A stretch of DNA of 18,694 bases from assembly GCA_937889795.1 (NCBI GenBank), contig CALBZH010000890.1, positions 1 through 18,694 of the forward strand. Reading direction: 5' to 3'. The position numbers and the translations under genes are program-made. The stretch comes from an uncultured Syntrophobacteraceae bacterium (GTDB lineage Bacteria > Desulfobacterota > Syntrophobacteria > Syntrophobacterales > Syntrophobacteraceae). Under the pieces are notes generated by a model, which was not told the DNA's origin, did no database searches, and was given only the letters and a program-made list of their open reading frames with translations. This document shows, piece after piece, positions 8,208 through 14,526 of this stretch (the stretch's first letter is position 1; every line of letters starts with the position of its first letter).

Positions 8208-9290
8208 TCAGTCAAAGAGGCGCTCTCCCGTCATGGCTTCCACTTCGGCAATCAACCGTTTCAGAAGGTCCTTTTCCTGCATCTTTTCGACAAGCTGGCC
8301 CTTCTTGAACAGGATGCCCACACCGCGTCCCCCGGCGATCCCGACGTCGGCTTCCTTCGCCTCACCCGGGCCGTTCACCACGCAGCCCATGATCGCTACC
8401 TTAAGCGGCGTGCGTACCTTCCTCAGGATGCGATCAGCCTCCTCCACCATGGGGATGAGCTCGATCTCGGTGCGCCCGCATGTGGGGCAGCTGATCAGCT
8501 CAACGCCCCGCTCCCTCAGCTTCAAGGCCCTCAGGATACTGTACGCGACCGGTATTTCGTCCACCGGATCGCTCGTGATCGACACACGGACCGTGTCACC
8601 GATGCCGTCGAGCAGCAGCGCGCCGATGCCCAGGGCCGATTTGATCGCTCCGTTGACCAGGGTTCCGGCCTCCGTGACGCCCAGATGAAGCGGGTAATCC
8701 GTTTTCGACGCCAGGAGCCGGTAGGCTGCGATGGTATCGAGCACGTCCGAGGATTTTAGGGAAACCTTGATCATCCCAAAATCCTGGTCCTCCAAGAGTC
8801 GGATGTGGCCGAGGGCGCTCTCCACCATGGCCTCGGGGCTGGGACGTCCGTATTTTGCGAGGAGCTCTTTTTCAACCGATCCGCTGTTCACGCCGATGCG
8901 GATGGGAATCTCCCGCTCGAGGGCTGCCTTCGCCACCTTGCGCACCCGGTCTGGGCCGCCGATGTTTCCCGGGTTGAGGCGCAGCCCGTCCACGCCTGCC
9001 TCAATGGCCCCCAGAGCCAAACGGTGGTCGAAATGAATGTCGGCGATGAGCGGTATCCCGATGGCCTCCTTGATGCGCGGGAGCTGCTCCACCGCCGCCG
9101 TGTCGGGAACCGCGACGCGGACGATTTCGCACCCGACTTCTTCGAGGCGCCTGATCTGACGGACCGTTGCCTCCCTGTCCCGACTGTCCGTATTCGTCAT
9201 GGATTGCACCACAACCGGATACCCGCCCCCGATGGGGACTCTGCCAATGTGAATGAGACGTGTCCTGCGCCTTGCTGTCATGAGCTCCAA
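8208..9290 (-). CDS. ispG: 4-hydroxy-3-methylbut-2-enyl-diphosphate synthase IspG
   Basis: 360 aa, the short bacterial form without the plant-type insert. It is an iron-sulfur enzyme of the MEP isoprenoid pathway, converting MEcPP to HMBPP in the cytoplasm with electrons from ferredoxin or flavodoxin. Visible hallmarks: PVVVQSMTNTDSRD near the N-terminus, LIADIHFDHRLAL, LRLNPGNIG, IRIGVNSGSVE, LHLGVTEAG, and the [4Fe-4S] ligands Cys268 and Cys271 (SCPTCGRTE), Cys303 and Glu310 (GCVVNGPGEA). I choose the TTG at 9290 because AAGGAG sits 6 bases upstream; the in-frame ATG three codons later (9281) has only a poorly spaced GGAG. It is the first gene of a two-gene unit with rel. Candidate promoter at 9395-9423. 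Confidence 0.97.
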   Translation of the reverse strand: MELMTARRRTRLIHIGRVPIGGGYPVVVQSMTNTDSRDREATVRQIRRLEEVGCEIVRVAVPDTAAVEQLPRIKEAIGIPLIADIHFDHRLALGAIEAGVDGLRLNPGNIGGPDRVRKVAKAALEREIPIRIGVNSGSVEKELLAKYGRPSPEAMVESALGHIRLLEDQDFGMIKVSLKSSDVLDTIAAYRLLASKTDYPLHLGVTEAGTLVNGAIKSALGIGALLLDGIGDTVRVSITSDPVDEIPVAYSILRALKLRERGVELISCPTCGRTEIELIPMVEEADRILRKVRTPLKVAIMGCVVNGPGEAKEADVGIAGGRGVGILFKKGQLVEKMQEKDLLKRLIAEVEAMTGERLFD

Positions 9291-9296
9291 CGTTTA

Positions 9297-9302
9297 CTCC
9301 TT
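9297..9302 (-). promoter_or_regulatory. Shine-Dalgarno supporting the ispG TTG start
   Basis: Minus strand AAGGAG, 6 bases before TTG (9288-9290) and 15 bases before the alternative ATG (9279-9281). The spacing favours TTG. Confidence 0.7.
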
Positions 9303-9394
9303 GGCAATTGATCGTTCGGTCGCCTCTTGCCGCGCGGAATCGGTTGCGTGGATGCTGCACGGGGACCGCAGAGGGATGCATCATCTGAATGGCT

Positions 9395-9423
9395 ATTGTA
9401 TACCAGCACGGGCACCCCGCCAA
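9395..9423 (-). promoter_or_regulatory. Candidate sigma-70 promoter for ispG-rel
   Basis: Minus strand TTGGCG (-35, 4 of 6) and TACAAT (-10, 5 of 6), spacing 17. The predicted start near 9388 gives a leader of about 100 bases before the TTG. Confidence 0.5.
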
Positions 9424-9530
9424 AGTGAAATGGCGCCCGCTACAAAAGCGCTTTCCCATCCCTTTGTTTCAAGGTAAGAAAACGGGAGCTCTTGGGACGG
9501 TGCTCCCGAAGAAGGTGCCGCAAGTCTGTA

Positions 9531-9559
9531 TCGTCATGACGGGTGAGCCGGAATGACGA
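9531..9559. repeat. Inverted repeat TCGTCAT ... ATGACGA, REP-like
   Basis: Perfect 7-bp arms flank a 15-base centre. The GCCGGAATGACGA half resembles ends of short palindromic intergenic repeats common in proteobacterial genomes (from memory). A single copy in this window cannot show that it is repetitive. Confidence 0.35.
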
Positions 9560-9668
9560 ACGGGTGTTCAGAGAGCACTTCGTTTCGGAGCAGTGTGCCT
9601 GGGGCCAGAGCCAGACCGTCGCGCCATGAATCGATGGTTGACCATGTTTGGACCTGAGGGATCTCGCC

Positions 9669-11135
9669 ATGAGCCAGCTCCGTGTTTTGATCTGTTCGTC
9701 CGAAGTCGCACCCTTCGCCAAGACCGGTGGTCTTGCCGATGTGGCGGGAGCCCTTCCGGGGGCCCTCAAGCGGTTGGGCTGCGACGTTCGCGTCTTTATG
9801 CCGCTTTACCGGTCGGTCCGCGGACAAATTGAGATGTTTGACTGGGATGGGTATGCCGTCCTGACGTTTGCTGGCTATCCTCACCGGGTGAATTTCTGGG
9901 AGGGCAGAACGGTGGAGGGTGTTCCGATCTACTTTTTGGAACGGGACGAGTTCTTTGACCGGAGCTACCTGTACGGCTCTCCAAGGCGGGGGGACTACGA
10001 AGACAACCCGGTGCGATTCATCGCGTTATCTCAGGCGGTGAGCACCCTTTGCCAGTGGCTCGACTGGTTTCCCCACATCCTCCACATCCATGACTGGCAG
10101 ACGGCTCTCGTCGCTCCTTACCTGCGCTACCTGTGGCGGGCGGACTGGCGCTTTGACCACACGCGGACCGTTCTCACGATCCACAATCTGGGCTATCAAG
10201 GGATGTTTCCTGGCTCCGTGTTCGGCCTCATGGGGCTGCCCTCACCGGTGTTTTCCGCCAGCGGACTGGAATTCTGGGGACACTGCAATTTCTTGAAGGG
10301 AGGCATCGTCTACAGTGACTGGCTGACGACGGTCAGTCCGACCTACAGTCGGGAAATCCAGCAGATGGCGTTCGGGCGCGGCCTCGACGGTGTCATTCGG
10401 GACCACCGGGATCGACTCGACGGCATCTTGAATGGGGTCGACTACGGCGAGTGGAACCCCGAAACGGATCCAAACCTTCCGGCCCGTTTTTCGGGCATGG
10501 ATCTCTCGGGCAGGACGCGATGCAAGACGGAGCTGATCGACGAAATCCAGTTGGCTCCCGAATGCAAGGGGAAACCGCTCCTGGCCATGATCAGCCGCCT
10601 CGACGCCCAGAAAGGCTTTGATTTGCTGCTTGCCGCCCTTCCCCAGCTCATGGCCGAGGATGTCGGGCTGGTCATTCTGGGAACGGGAGACCTCGGGATC
10701 CAGGAGGCTCTCACCGGGCATGAACGAGAGCTTGCGGGCAGGCTCCGGTTCGTGCCCCGCTTCGACGAAGCATTGGCCCACCGGATCGAGGCTGGAAGCG
10801 ACATCTTTCTCATGCCGTCGCGTTACGAGCCTTGCGGGCTAAACCAGATGTACAGCCTTCGCTATGGCTGCATTCCGGTCGTGCACGCCACTGGCGGCCT
10901 GGAGGATTCCGTCATCGACCTGGTTGAGAGCCCCGAGACCGGAAACGGCTTCAAGTTCGTCGATTACACCCCTGTAGCGTTTCTTCAAAGCGTCCGAGCG
11001 GCCCTCGACCTGCTTGCGCAGCCAGAGGCGTGGCGGGTCGTTCAGCAGCGCGCCATGGTGCAGGATTTCTCCTGGGACCGGGCCGCGCGCGAATACCTGC
11101 ACCTGTTCGAGCGGATTGCTCCCCCCTTGACGTGA
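9669..11135 (+). CDS. glgA: Glycogen synthase, ADP-glucose type (GT5)
   Basis: 488 aa from the ATG at 9669, the usual GlgA length. It transfers glucose from ADP-glucose to the growing alpha-1,4-glucan in the cytoplasm. The N-terminal GT5 domain has SSEVAPFAKTGGLADV with the ADP-glucose-binding KTGGL (18-22), LHIHDWQTALV, and TIHNLGYQGMFP. The C-terminal GT-B half has MISRLDAQKGFDLL and PSRYEPCGLNQMYSLRYG with the conserved Glu387, followed by VVHATGGLEDSV. I prefer ATG 9669 to the upstream TTG 9648 because GAGGG lies 8 bases before it and the protein then begins exactly as the family does. It stands alone on the plus strand; no other glycogen gene is in the window. Its end meets mgtE on a shared hairpin. 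Confidence 0.96.
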   Translation: MSQLRVLICSSEVAPFAKTGGLADVAGALPGALKRLGCDVRVFMPLYRSVRGQIEMFDWDGYAVLTFAGYPHRVNFWEGRTVEGVPIYFLERDEFFDRSYLYGSPRRGDYEDNPVRFIALSQAVSTLCQWLDWFPHILHIHDWQTALVAPYLRYLWRADWRFDHTRTVLTIHNLGYQGMFPGSVFGLMGLPSPVFSASGLEFWGHCNFLKGGIVYSDWLTTVSPTYSREIQQMAFGRGLDGVIRDHRDRLDGILNGVDYGEWNPETDPNLPARFSGMDLSGRTRCKTELIDEIQLAPECKGKPLLAMISRLDAQKGFDLLLAALPQLMAEDVGLVILGTGDLGIQEALTGHERELAGRLRFVPRFDEALAHRIEAGSDIFLMPSRYEPCGLNQMYSLRYGCIPVVHATGGLEDSVIDLVESPETGNGFKFVDYTPVAFLQSVRAALDLLAQPEAWRVVQQRAMVQDFSWDRAAREYLHLFERIAPPLT

Positions 11136-11157
11136 TCCTTCACGGGTGCGTCAAGGG
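11124..11157. terminator. Shared hairpin between convergent glgA and mgtE
   Basis: Perfect 9-bp arms CCCTTGACG (11124-11132) and CGTCAAGGG (11149-11157) with a 16-base centre that can itself fold (TGA-TCCT-TCA). The structure contains the stop codons of both genes. No T-run follows on either strand, so it may be a 3'-end stabiliser or a Rho-linked site rather than a classical terminator. Confidence 0.5.
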
Positions 11158-12506
11158 TGGCCCAGGAGGTGGTGCAACAGGAGGGTTGAGAGTCCGAGGA
11201 AGGTCAGGAAGCCTCCCACATCCGTCGCCATCGTCACGAAAATACTCGATCCCAGGGCGGGATCGAGCTTGAGCTTTCGAAGCGTGATGGGAACCAGGGC
11301 GCCGAACAGGCCCGCGATGATCAGGTTTGCGGTCATGGCCATCCAAAGGATCACCGACAGCCAAACGTTCTCGTGCCAGACGTAGGCGATTCCGCCCATG
11401 ACCACCCCGCAGATCAGGCCGCTGAAAAGACCCACTCCGATCTGCTTCAAGAGCACGCGCCAATTGCCCCTAACCTTGATTTCCCCCAACGCCAGCGCCC
11501 GCACGACCACGGTGAGTGACTGTGTTCCGGCGTTGCCCCCGATCCCGGCGACGATGGGCATGAGCGACGCCAAAGCCACGAAGCTTGCAATCGTGTCCGA
11601 GAAACGACTGACGGTGAACGCCGCGAGCAGCGCCGTTCCCAGATTGATCAGCAGCCACGGTACACGAAGCTTGACCGAGCGCATCAAGGAAGACGTGATC
11701 TTCTCGTCCGTATCGAGGTTCGCCAGCAGGTACATGTCCTCCGTGGCCTCTTCCGTCATGACATCGAACACGTCATCGTAGGTGATGATTCCCACCAGGC
11801 GCTGATCGCCGTCGACCACGGGCATTGCAAGAAAGTCGTAATGACGCATCTCCTTCACGACGTTCTCGATGTCTTCGTCGACTCGGACTGAAATGACGTT
11901 CCGGTTCATGACGTCGGAAACGTGATGGTCGGGACGACCCAGGATCAAGTCTTCCAGAGAGACAAACCCGATGAGCCGCCGCGAATAGTCGACCACGTAC
12001 ACGTAGTAAATGGTCTCCTTCTTGGACGCCTGAAACCGGAGCTGATCGAGTGCCCCACGGATGGGTAAGGCTGGGTGAAGGAACGCGTAGTCGGTGGTCA
12101 TGTAGGCGCCGGCGCTGTCATCATGGTAAGTGATGAGCTTGAGAATGTTCTGTCGCTCGGCTCGCATGAGGTGCGAAAGGATCCGCTCTCGTGACTCCTC
12201 GTCGAGCTCCTCGACCAGGTCGGCACGGTCGTCGGGGCTCATGAAGGTCATGATCTCCTGCAGGATGCTCTGCGGCAGATGCTTGAGGGTTTCTTTCTGA
12301 AGCTCAAACGGGACGAACTCGAAAACCGATAGGGACTCCGCGGGGCCGGCCAGCTCGATGTAACGGCCCACCTCCACGGCGGTGAGAGCGGCCAGCTGCT
12401 CCGCCGCATCGGCGGGGTGCAGCTGACGGAACCTGCCCAGAAGGCCCTCCCGATCCTGATTCTGGATCGTCTCGCGCAGGATCTGGATTACTTCGGCATT
12501 TGCCAT
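11151..12506 (-). CDS. mgtE: Magnesium channel/transporter MgtE
   Basis: 451 aa, the standard MgtE length. It is an inner-membrane Mg2+ channel gated by cytosolic Mg2+. Domains: MgtE N domain about 20-130 (PADAAEQLAAL ... MSPDDRADLVEEL); CBS1 about 135-195 (MTTDYAFLHPALPIRGALDQLR); CBS2 about 198-256 (VSDVMNRNVISVRVDEDIENV, MPVVDGDQRLVGIITYDDVFDVM); plug helix about 257-278; five-helix membrane domain about 283-449 with the pore motif PIVAGIGGNAGTQS (317-330) and the Mg2+-binding Asp429 in ATDVGGFLTFLG. The ATG has GGGGAG 8 bases upstream. Candidate promoter at 12546-12574 leaves a leader of only about 33 bases, too short for an M-box riboswitch. It converges with glgA. Confidence 0.97.
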   Translation of the reverse strand: MANAEVIQILRETIQNQDREGLLGRFRQLHPADAAEQLAALTAVEVGRYIELAGPAESLSVFEFVPFELQKETLKHLPQSILQEIMTFMSPDDRADLVEELDEESRERILSHLMRAERQNILKLITYHDDSAGAYMTTDYAFLHPALPIRGALDQLRFQASKKETIYYVYVVDYSRRLIGFVSLEDLILGRPDHHVSDVMNRNVISVRVDEDIENVVKEMRHYDFLAMPVVDGDQRLVGIITYDDVFDVMTEEATEDMYLLANLDTDEKITSSLMRSVKLRVPWLLINLGTALLAAFTVSRFSDTIASFVALASLMPIVAGIGGNAGTQSLTVVVRALALGEIKVRGNWRVLLKQIGVGLFSGLICGVVMGGIAYVWHENVWLSVILWMAMTANLIIAGLFGALVPITLRKLKLDPALGSSIFVTMATDVGGFLTFLGLSTLLLHHLLGHP

Positions 12507-12545
12507 TGCACTCGCTCCCCCCTTCCGGCAGGTGATGGTCGGGTA

Positions 12546-12574
12546 CTTCTACCAGATGCCCCAATCGTTTTCAA
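12546..12574 (-). promoter_or_regulatory. Candidate sigma-70 promoter for mgtE
   Basis: Minus strand TTGAAA (-35, 5 of 6) and TAGAAG (-10, 4 of 6), spacing 17. Start predicted near 12539, 33 bases before the ATG. Confidence 0.5.
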
Positions 12575-12675
12575 TCGCTGCGGTCACCGAGTCGGCAACG
12601 GCGAAAGGGGCAGCGACCGTTTTTGCAGGGCGGGAGAGCGACGCATCCACCGCTCCGGGCCCCCCCCAACCACCG

Positions 12676-12702
12676 TTGACACAAACGCTTCATTGGTGTC
12701 AA
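12676..12702. promoter_or_regulatory. Inverted half-sites TTGACAC ... GTGTCAA
   Basis: Perfect 7-bp inverted arms TTGACAC (12676-12682) and GTGTCAA (12696-12702) with a 13-base spacer. The right arm is shared with the palindrome at 12697-12713, so half-sites are stacked head to head. Probably part of the same operator array. Confidence 0.4.
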
Positions 12703-12713
12703 TTGAGTTGACA
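12697..12713. promoter_or_regulatory. Operator/enhancer-like palindrome 1, TGTCAA-N5-TTGACA
   Basis: TGTCAA TTGAG TTGACA, 17 bp with perfect 6-bp arms. It is centred about 226 bases upstream of the start predicted from the sigma-54 promoter, a normal position for an activator binding site. Same arms and spacing as palindrome 2, exactly 70 bases away. Confidence 0.6.
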
Positions 12714-12795
12714 GCTTGAACGGTGGTCGCTTCGAGGCTCGTCTTCCTTCAGCCTGTGCCGAATACTGTCAACCCGGTTGACAATCCGTTCAAGC
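12714..12795. repeat. 10-bp inverted repeat bracketing palindrome 2
   Basis: GCTTGAACGG (12714-12723) directly follows palindrome 1, and its exact complement CCGTTCAAGC (12786-12795) lies 2 bases after palindrome 2. The pair could form a cruciform or RNA stem, or be further protein-binding half-sites. Confidence 0.5.
12767..12783. promoter_or_regulatory. Operator/enhancer-like palindrome 2, TGTCAA-N5-TTGACA
   Basis: TGTCAA CCCGG TTGACA, 17 bp; arms extend to 7 bp (TGTCAAC/GTTGACA). Centred about 156 bases upstream of the predicted sigma-54 start. It repeats the arms of palindrome 1 with a different centre, which points to a dimeric DNA-binding protein. Confidence 0.6.
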
Positions 12796-12904
12796 CTCAA
12801 TGTCCCGCAAGTCGCCATCCAAACGAAGCAGCACACCCCCTTTTCTCGTGTTTTCCATGAGTTGTCGTTGTCGCGGCTCGCACTTCCGTTCTCGCTTTTC
12901 TGAC

Positions 12905-12920
12905 TGGAACGGGCTTTGCC
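12905..12920 (+). promoter_or_regulatory. Sigma-54 promoter of the unknown gene cluster
   Basis: TGGAACGGGCTTTGCC keeps the invariant GG (12906-12907) and GC (12918-12919) with the required 10 bases between them, and matches the TGGcac-N5-TTGC consensus well. Transcription would start near 12931, 43 bases before the first ATG. A sigma-54 activator is encoded at the other end of the cluster. Confidence 0.7.
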
Positions 12921-12973
12921 TATTAGAGAACCACCACCTCGGTGGAATACGGTTGGAGCAAGGAGGCCAGGCC

Positions 12974-13231
12974 ATGAAAACAACACCTTTCGAGTATGAC
13001 GATTTCCTGGAAAATCGGATTGAACGGTGCTTGGAACGGGCGATGAGCGTTCACGCGAAGACCGGGTGCAGCCGTCGTCGCGCGGAACGGGCCGTTCAGG
13101 AGGCGACCTTTTACAGCGCCTGTCGCGAGCGACTGCTCCGAGAAATGTCGCTGAAGCACGTCGCGGTCACTCAGGATGCCGTGGATCGATTTCTCCTGGA
13201 AGCCTATGTCGATCTGCCCGTCGACCATTGA
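12974..13231 (+). CDS. Small hypothetical protein (85 aa)
   Basis: I do not recognise this protein. It is 85 aa, soluble, charged and probably all-helical, with three Cys (19, 32, 50) and an Arg-rich middle (GCSRRRAERAVQEATFYSACRERLLREM). No signal peptide or membrane helix. The ATG at 12974 has a near-perfect AAGGAGG 7 bases upstream, and the gene is the first reading frame after the sigma-54 promoter. An earlier in-frame ATG at 12800 lies upstream of the promoter and has no ribosome binding site, so I reject it. It is 70 bases ahead of the next small gene on the same strand and is probably cotranscribed with it. Confidence 0.75.
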   Translation: MKTTPFEYDDFLENRIERCLERAMSVHAKTGCSRRRAERAVQEATFYSACRERLLREMSLKHVAVTQDAVDRFLLEAYVDLPVDH

Positions 13232-13301
13232 TGCGGGCGCGCTCTTGCTTGGCCGGGGCTTGATGTTGAACCACTCGAACGGGACCCTCAGGGGAATAAG
13301 C

Positions 13302-13502
13302 ATGAACGATCCCTCGCTAACTTGGATGGAGCAGCAGCGAATGATTCCATGTGAGACCTGTGGCAAGCCGACAAGCTTTGTCTTCACCGGTAGATGCAGG
13401 AACTGTCTGACCGTCGAGACTCTGCTCCACGAATACCTTCGGTCGGAGGCGGGCAGAGAGTTCGTTGAGAGTGCCCTGGAGCGCGCACGCAACGGGGGAT
13501 GA
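13302..13502 (+). CDS. Small double-CxxC protein, likely zinc ribbon (66 aa)
   Basis: 66 aa, function unknown. Two CxxC knuckles, CETCGKPTSFVF and CRNC, separated by about 14 residues give a classic zinc-ribbon spacing, followed by a helical tail (TVETLLHEYLRSEAGREFVESALERARNGG). Small ribbons of this kind bind nucleic acid or other proteins, but nothing here says which. The start ATG 13302 has AGGGGA 6 bases upstream; earlier in-frame starts (13176, 13264) overlap the preceding gene or lack a good site. It ends 3 bases before the next possible ATG. Confidence 0.7.
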   Translation: MNDPSLTWMEQQRMIPCETCGKPTSFVFTGRCRNCLTVETLLHEYLRSEAGREFVESALERARNGG

Positions 13503-13505
13503 GCG

Positions 13506-13610
13506 ATGGCAGGCTTCATCGGTCAAAGGCTGTTACTCGAGGAAGGAGTGCATGAAGCGCGGGTTGTGCTCATGCTCGCCATAGAGAAGGAGACGTGCCG
13601 TGTCAACTGA
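13506..13610 (+). CDS. Possible 34-aa peptide overlapping the next gene
   Basis: Reads MAGFIGQRLLLEEGVHEARV... to a TGA at 13608-13610. A GGGGGA motif lies 6 bases upstream and the start is 3 bases after the zinc-ribbon stop. Its last 11 bases overlap the GTG start of the GcvH-like gene in another frame, an arrangement typical of translational coupling. No known family; it could be spurious because the next gene has its own strong ribosome binding site. Confidence 0.35.
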   Translation: MAGFIGQRLLLEEGVHEARVVLMLAIEKETCRVN

Positions 13611-14478
13611 GACTCACTATGACGACATAGCGCTCGGGCTCGACTCCCGGCGACTGTCCATGAAGGGCCTCACGGAAGGCGGAGAGGGCAGCCCCGATCC
13701 AGGCTGCACCCTCTTGGACAGGGGACGCCAACGGATCAATTCCCACCGTCCCTGCCTCCATTCGTTGGCTGGCCGGGTGGAGCCCCGGTCTTGCACCCGT
13801 GATTACCGGTGCGAAACCTGTGAGCTCGACGAGCTGATTGAGAAGGCGGCCCTCGTGTACCCCAAGAAATGCAGATCCATCGTGGTTATCGACGGGTACC
13901 GTCACTCGGAGCACTGCCATTACCATCGGGGCCATTCCTGGATTCACCCTGAATACAGTGGGAACGTGCGCATTGGTATCGACGACTTCGCCGCCAGGGT
14001 TGTCGGGTACGCTGATGCTGTCGAGCTGCCTCTTCCCGGCAGTCGGATCCTTCCAGGCGTTCCTGCATTTTCGCTTAAACGGGATCGCCACTGGGTGAGG
14101 GTCTTGTCCCCCGTCCAAGGAACGGTCGTATCCGCCAACGAGGCGGTTCTGGAAAACCCGGAGCTGGTGCGCACCGATTCATTCGAGCGGGGCTGGCTCG
14201 TGCTGGTGAAGCCGGACCCCGAATCGATCCCCTGCACGGCTCTGGTGCACGGCGAGAAAGCAAAGGATTGGCTGGCTCAGGAGAGCGGGTTTTTGAATGT
14301 GCTGCTCTCGAGTGGTCTGGGGGGACGCACGAGCATGGGCAATCCGACGCGGTGCCAGCTCATCTCCGACTGGGCCTGGGTTACCCTGGTGGAGACCTTC
14401 CTTCATTCCAAGGTGATCTTCGATCCTCCAGGCCCGCCTGATCGCGAGTGGGCCAACGCCAACCGGGAGCAACGGTGA
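13600..14478 (+). CDS. Cys-motif protein with GcvH-like domain lacking the lipoyl lysine
   Basis: 292 aa. A Cys-rich segment (52-80: CLHSLAGRVEPRSC, YRCETCELDELIE) and a His-rich patch (RHSEHCHYHRGH, 101-112) precede a glycine-cleavage H-protein-like fold about 112-205 (HSWIHPEYSGNVRIGIDDFA, ADAVELPLPG, VRVLSPVQGTVVSANEAVLENPELV, GWLVLVKP). Aligned without gaps to E. coli GcvH (ESVKAASDIYAPVSG), the lipoylated Lys is Arg163 (LKRDRHWVRVLSPVQG), so it cannot carry lipoate in the usual way. A further 85 residues follow with no known domain. The start is GTG: AAGGAG lies 7 bases upstream, and the N-terminus before residue 50 is poorly ordered. It is the last gene of the sigma-54 cluster and ends at a strong convergent hairpin. 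Related Cys-motif/GcvH-like proteins occur in other Desulfobacterota (memory); their role is unclear. Confidence 0.85.
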   Translation: MSTETHYDDIALGLDSRRLSMKGLTEGGEGSPDPGCTLLDRGRQRINSHRPCLHSLAGRVEPRSCTRDYRCETCELDELIEKAALVYPKKCRSIVVIDGYRHSEHCHYHRGHSWIHPEYSGNVRIGIDDFAARVVGYADAVELPLPGSRILPGVPAFSLKRDRHWVRVLSPVQGTVVSANEAVLENPELVRTDSFERGWLVLVKPDPESIPCTALVHGEKAKDWLAQESGFLNVLLSSGLGGRTSMGNPTRCQLISDWAWVTLVETFLHSKVIFDPPGPPDREWANANREQR

Positions 14479-14494
14479 TGACCGAATCCATGCA

Positions 14495-14520
14495 GCGCGT
14501 CGCCTTTGAGGGCGGCGCGC
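14495..14520. terminator. Strong convergent hairpin between the cluster and its activator
   Basis: Stem GCGCGTCGCC / GGCGGCGCGC (10 pairs, one G-U) with loop TTTGAG, followed on the plus strand by the pyrimidine-rich CTTCCCTC. It lies 16 bases after the GcvH-like stop and 6 bases before the activator stop (other strand), so it could serve both transcripts. Confidence 0.6.
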
Positions 14521-14526
14521 CTTCCC

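Larger units (their letters stand above)
9291..9668. other. Divergent intergenic region between ispG and glgA
   Basis: It holds the ispG promoter (9395-9423, minus), an inverted repeat GGGAGC ... GCTCCC (9484-9489 and 9502-9507), and a second inverted repeat at 9531-9559. I see no convincing sigma-70 promoter for glgA on the plus strand. No gene is supported. Confidence 0.6.
12507..12973. other. Divergent control region between mgtE and the unknown gene cluster
   Basis: 467 bases without a gene. From left to right: mgtE Shine-Dalgarno and promoter (12546-12574, minus); a GC-rich stretch with an 8-C run (about 12660-12667); a cluster of TTGACA/TGTCAA elements (12676-12783); a pyrimidine-rich stretch; a sigma-54 promoter (12905-12920, plus); a small hairpin CCACC-ACCTC-GGTGG just before the ribosome binding site AAGGAGG (12960-12966). 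Confidence 0.75.

Noticed and set aside
7479..8759. Long plus-strand open frame (426 codons) opposite rel and ispG
   Set aside because: It crosses two real genes on the other strand and has no family features. It is a shadow frame, as is the one at 6837-7454.
12800..12973. Upstream extension of the 85-aa gene to the ATG at 12800
   Set aside because: It would place the start before the sigma-54 promoter and lacks a ribosome binding site, whereas ATG 12974 has AAGGAGG at ideal spacing.
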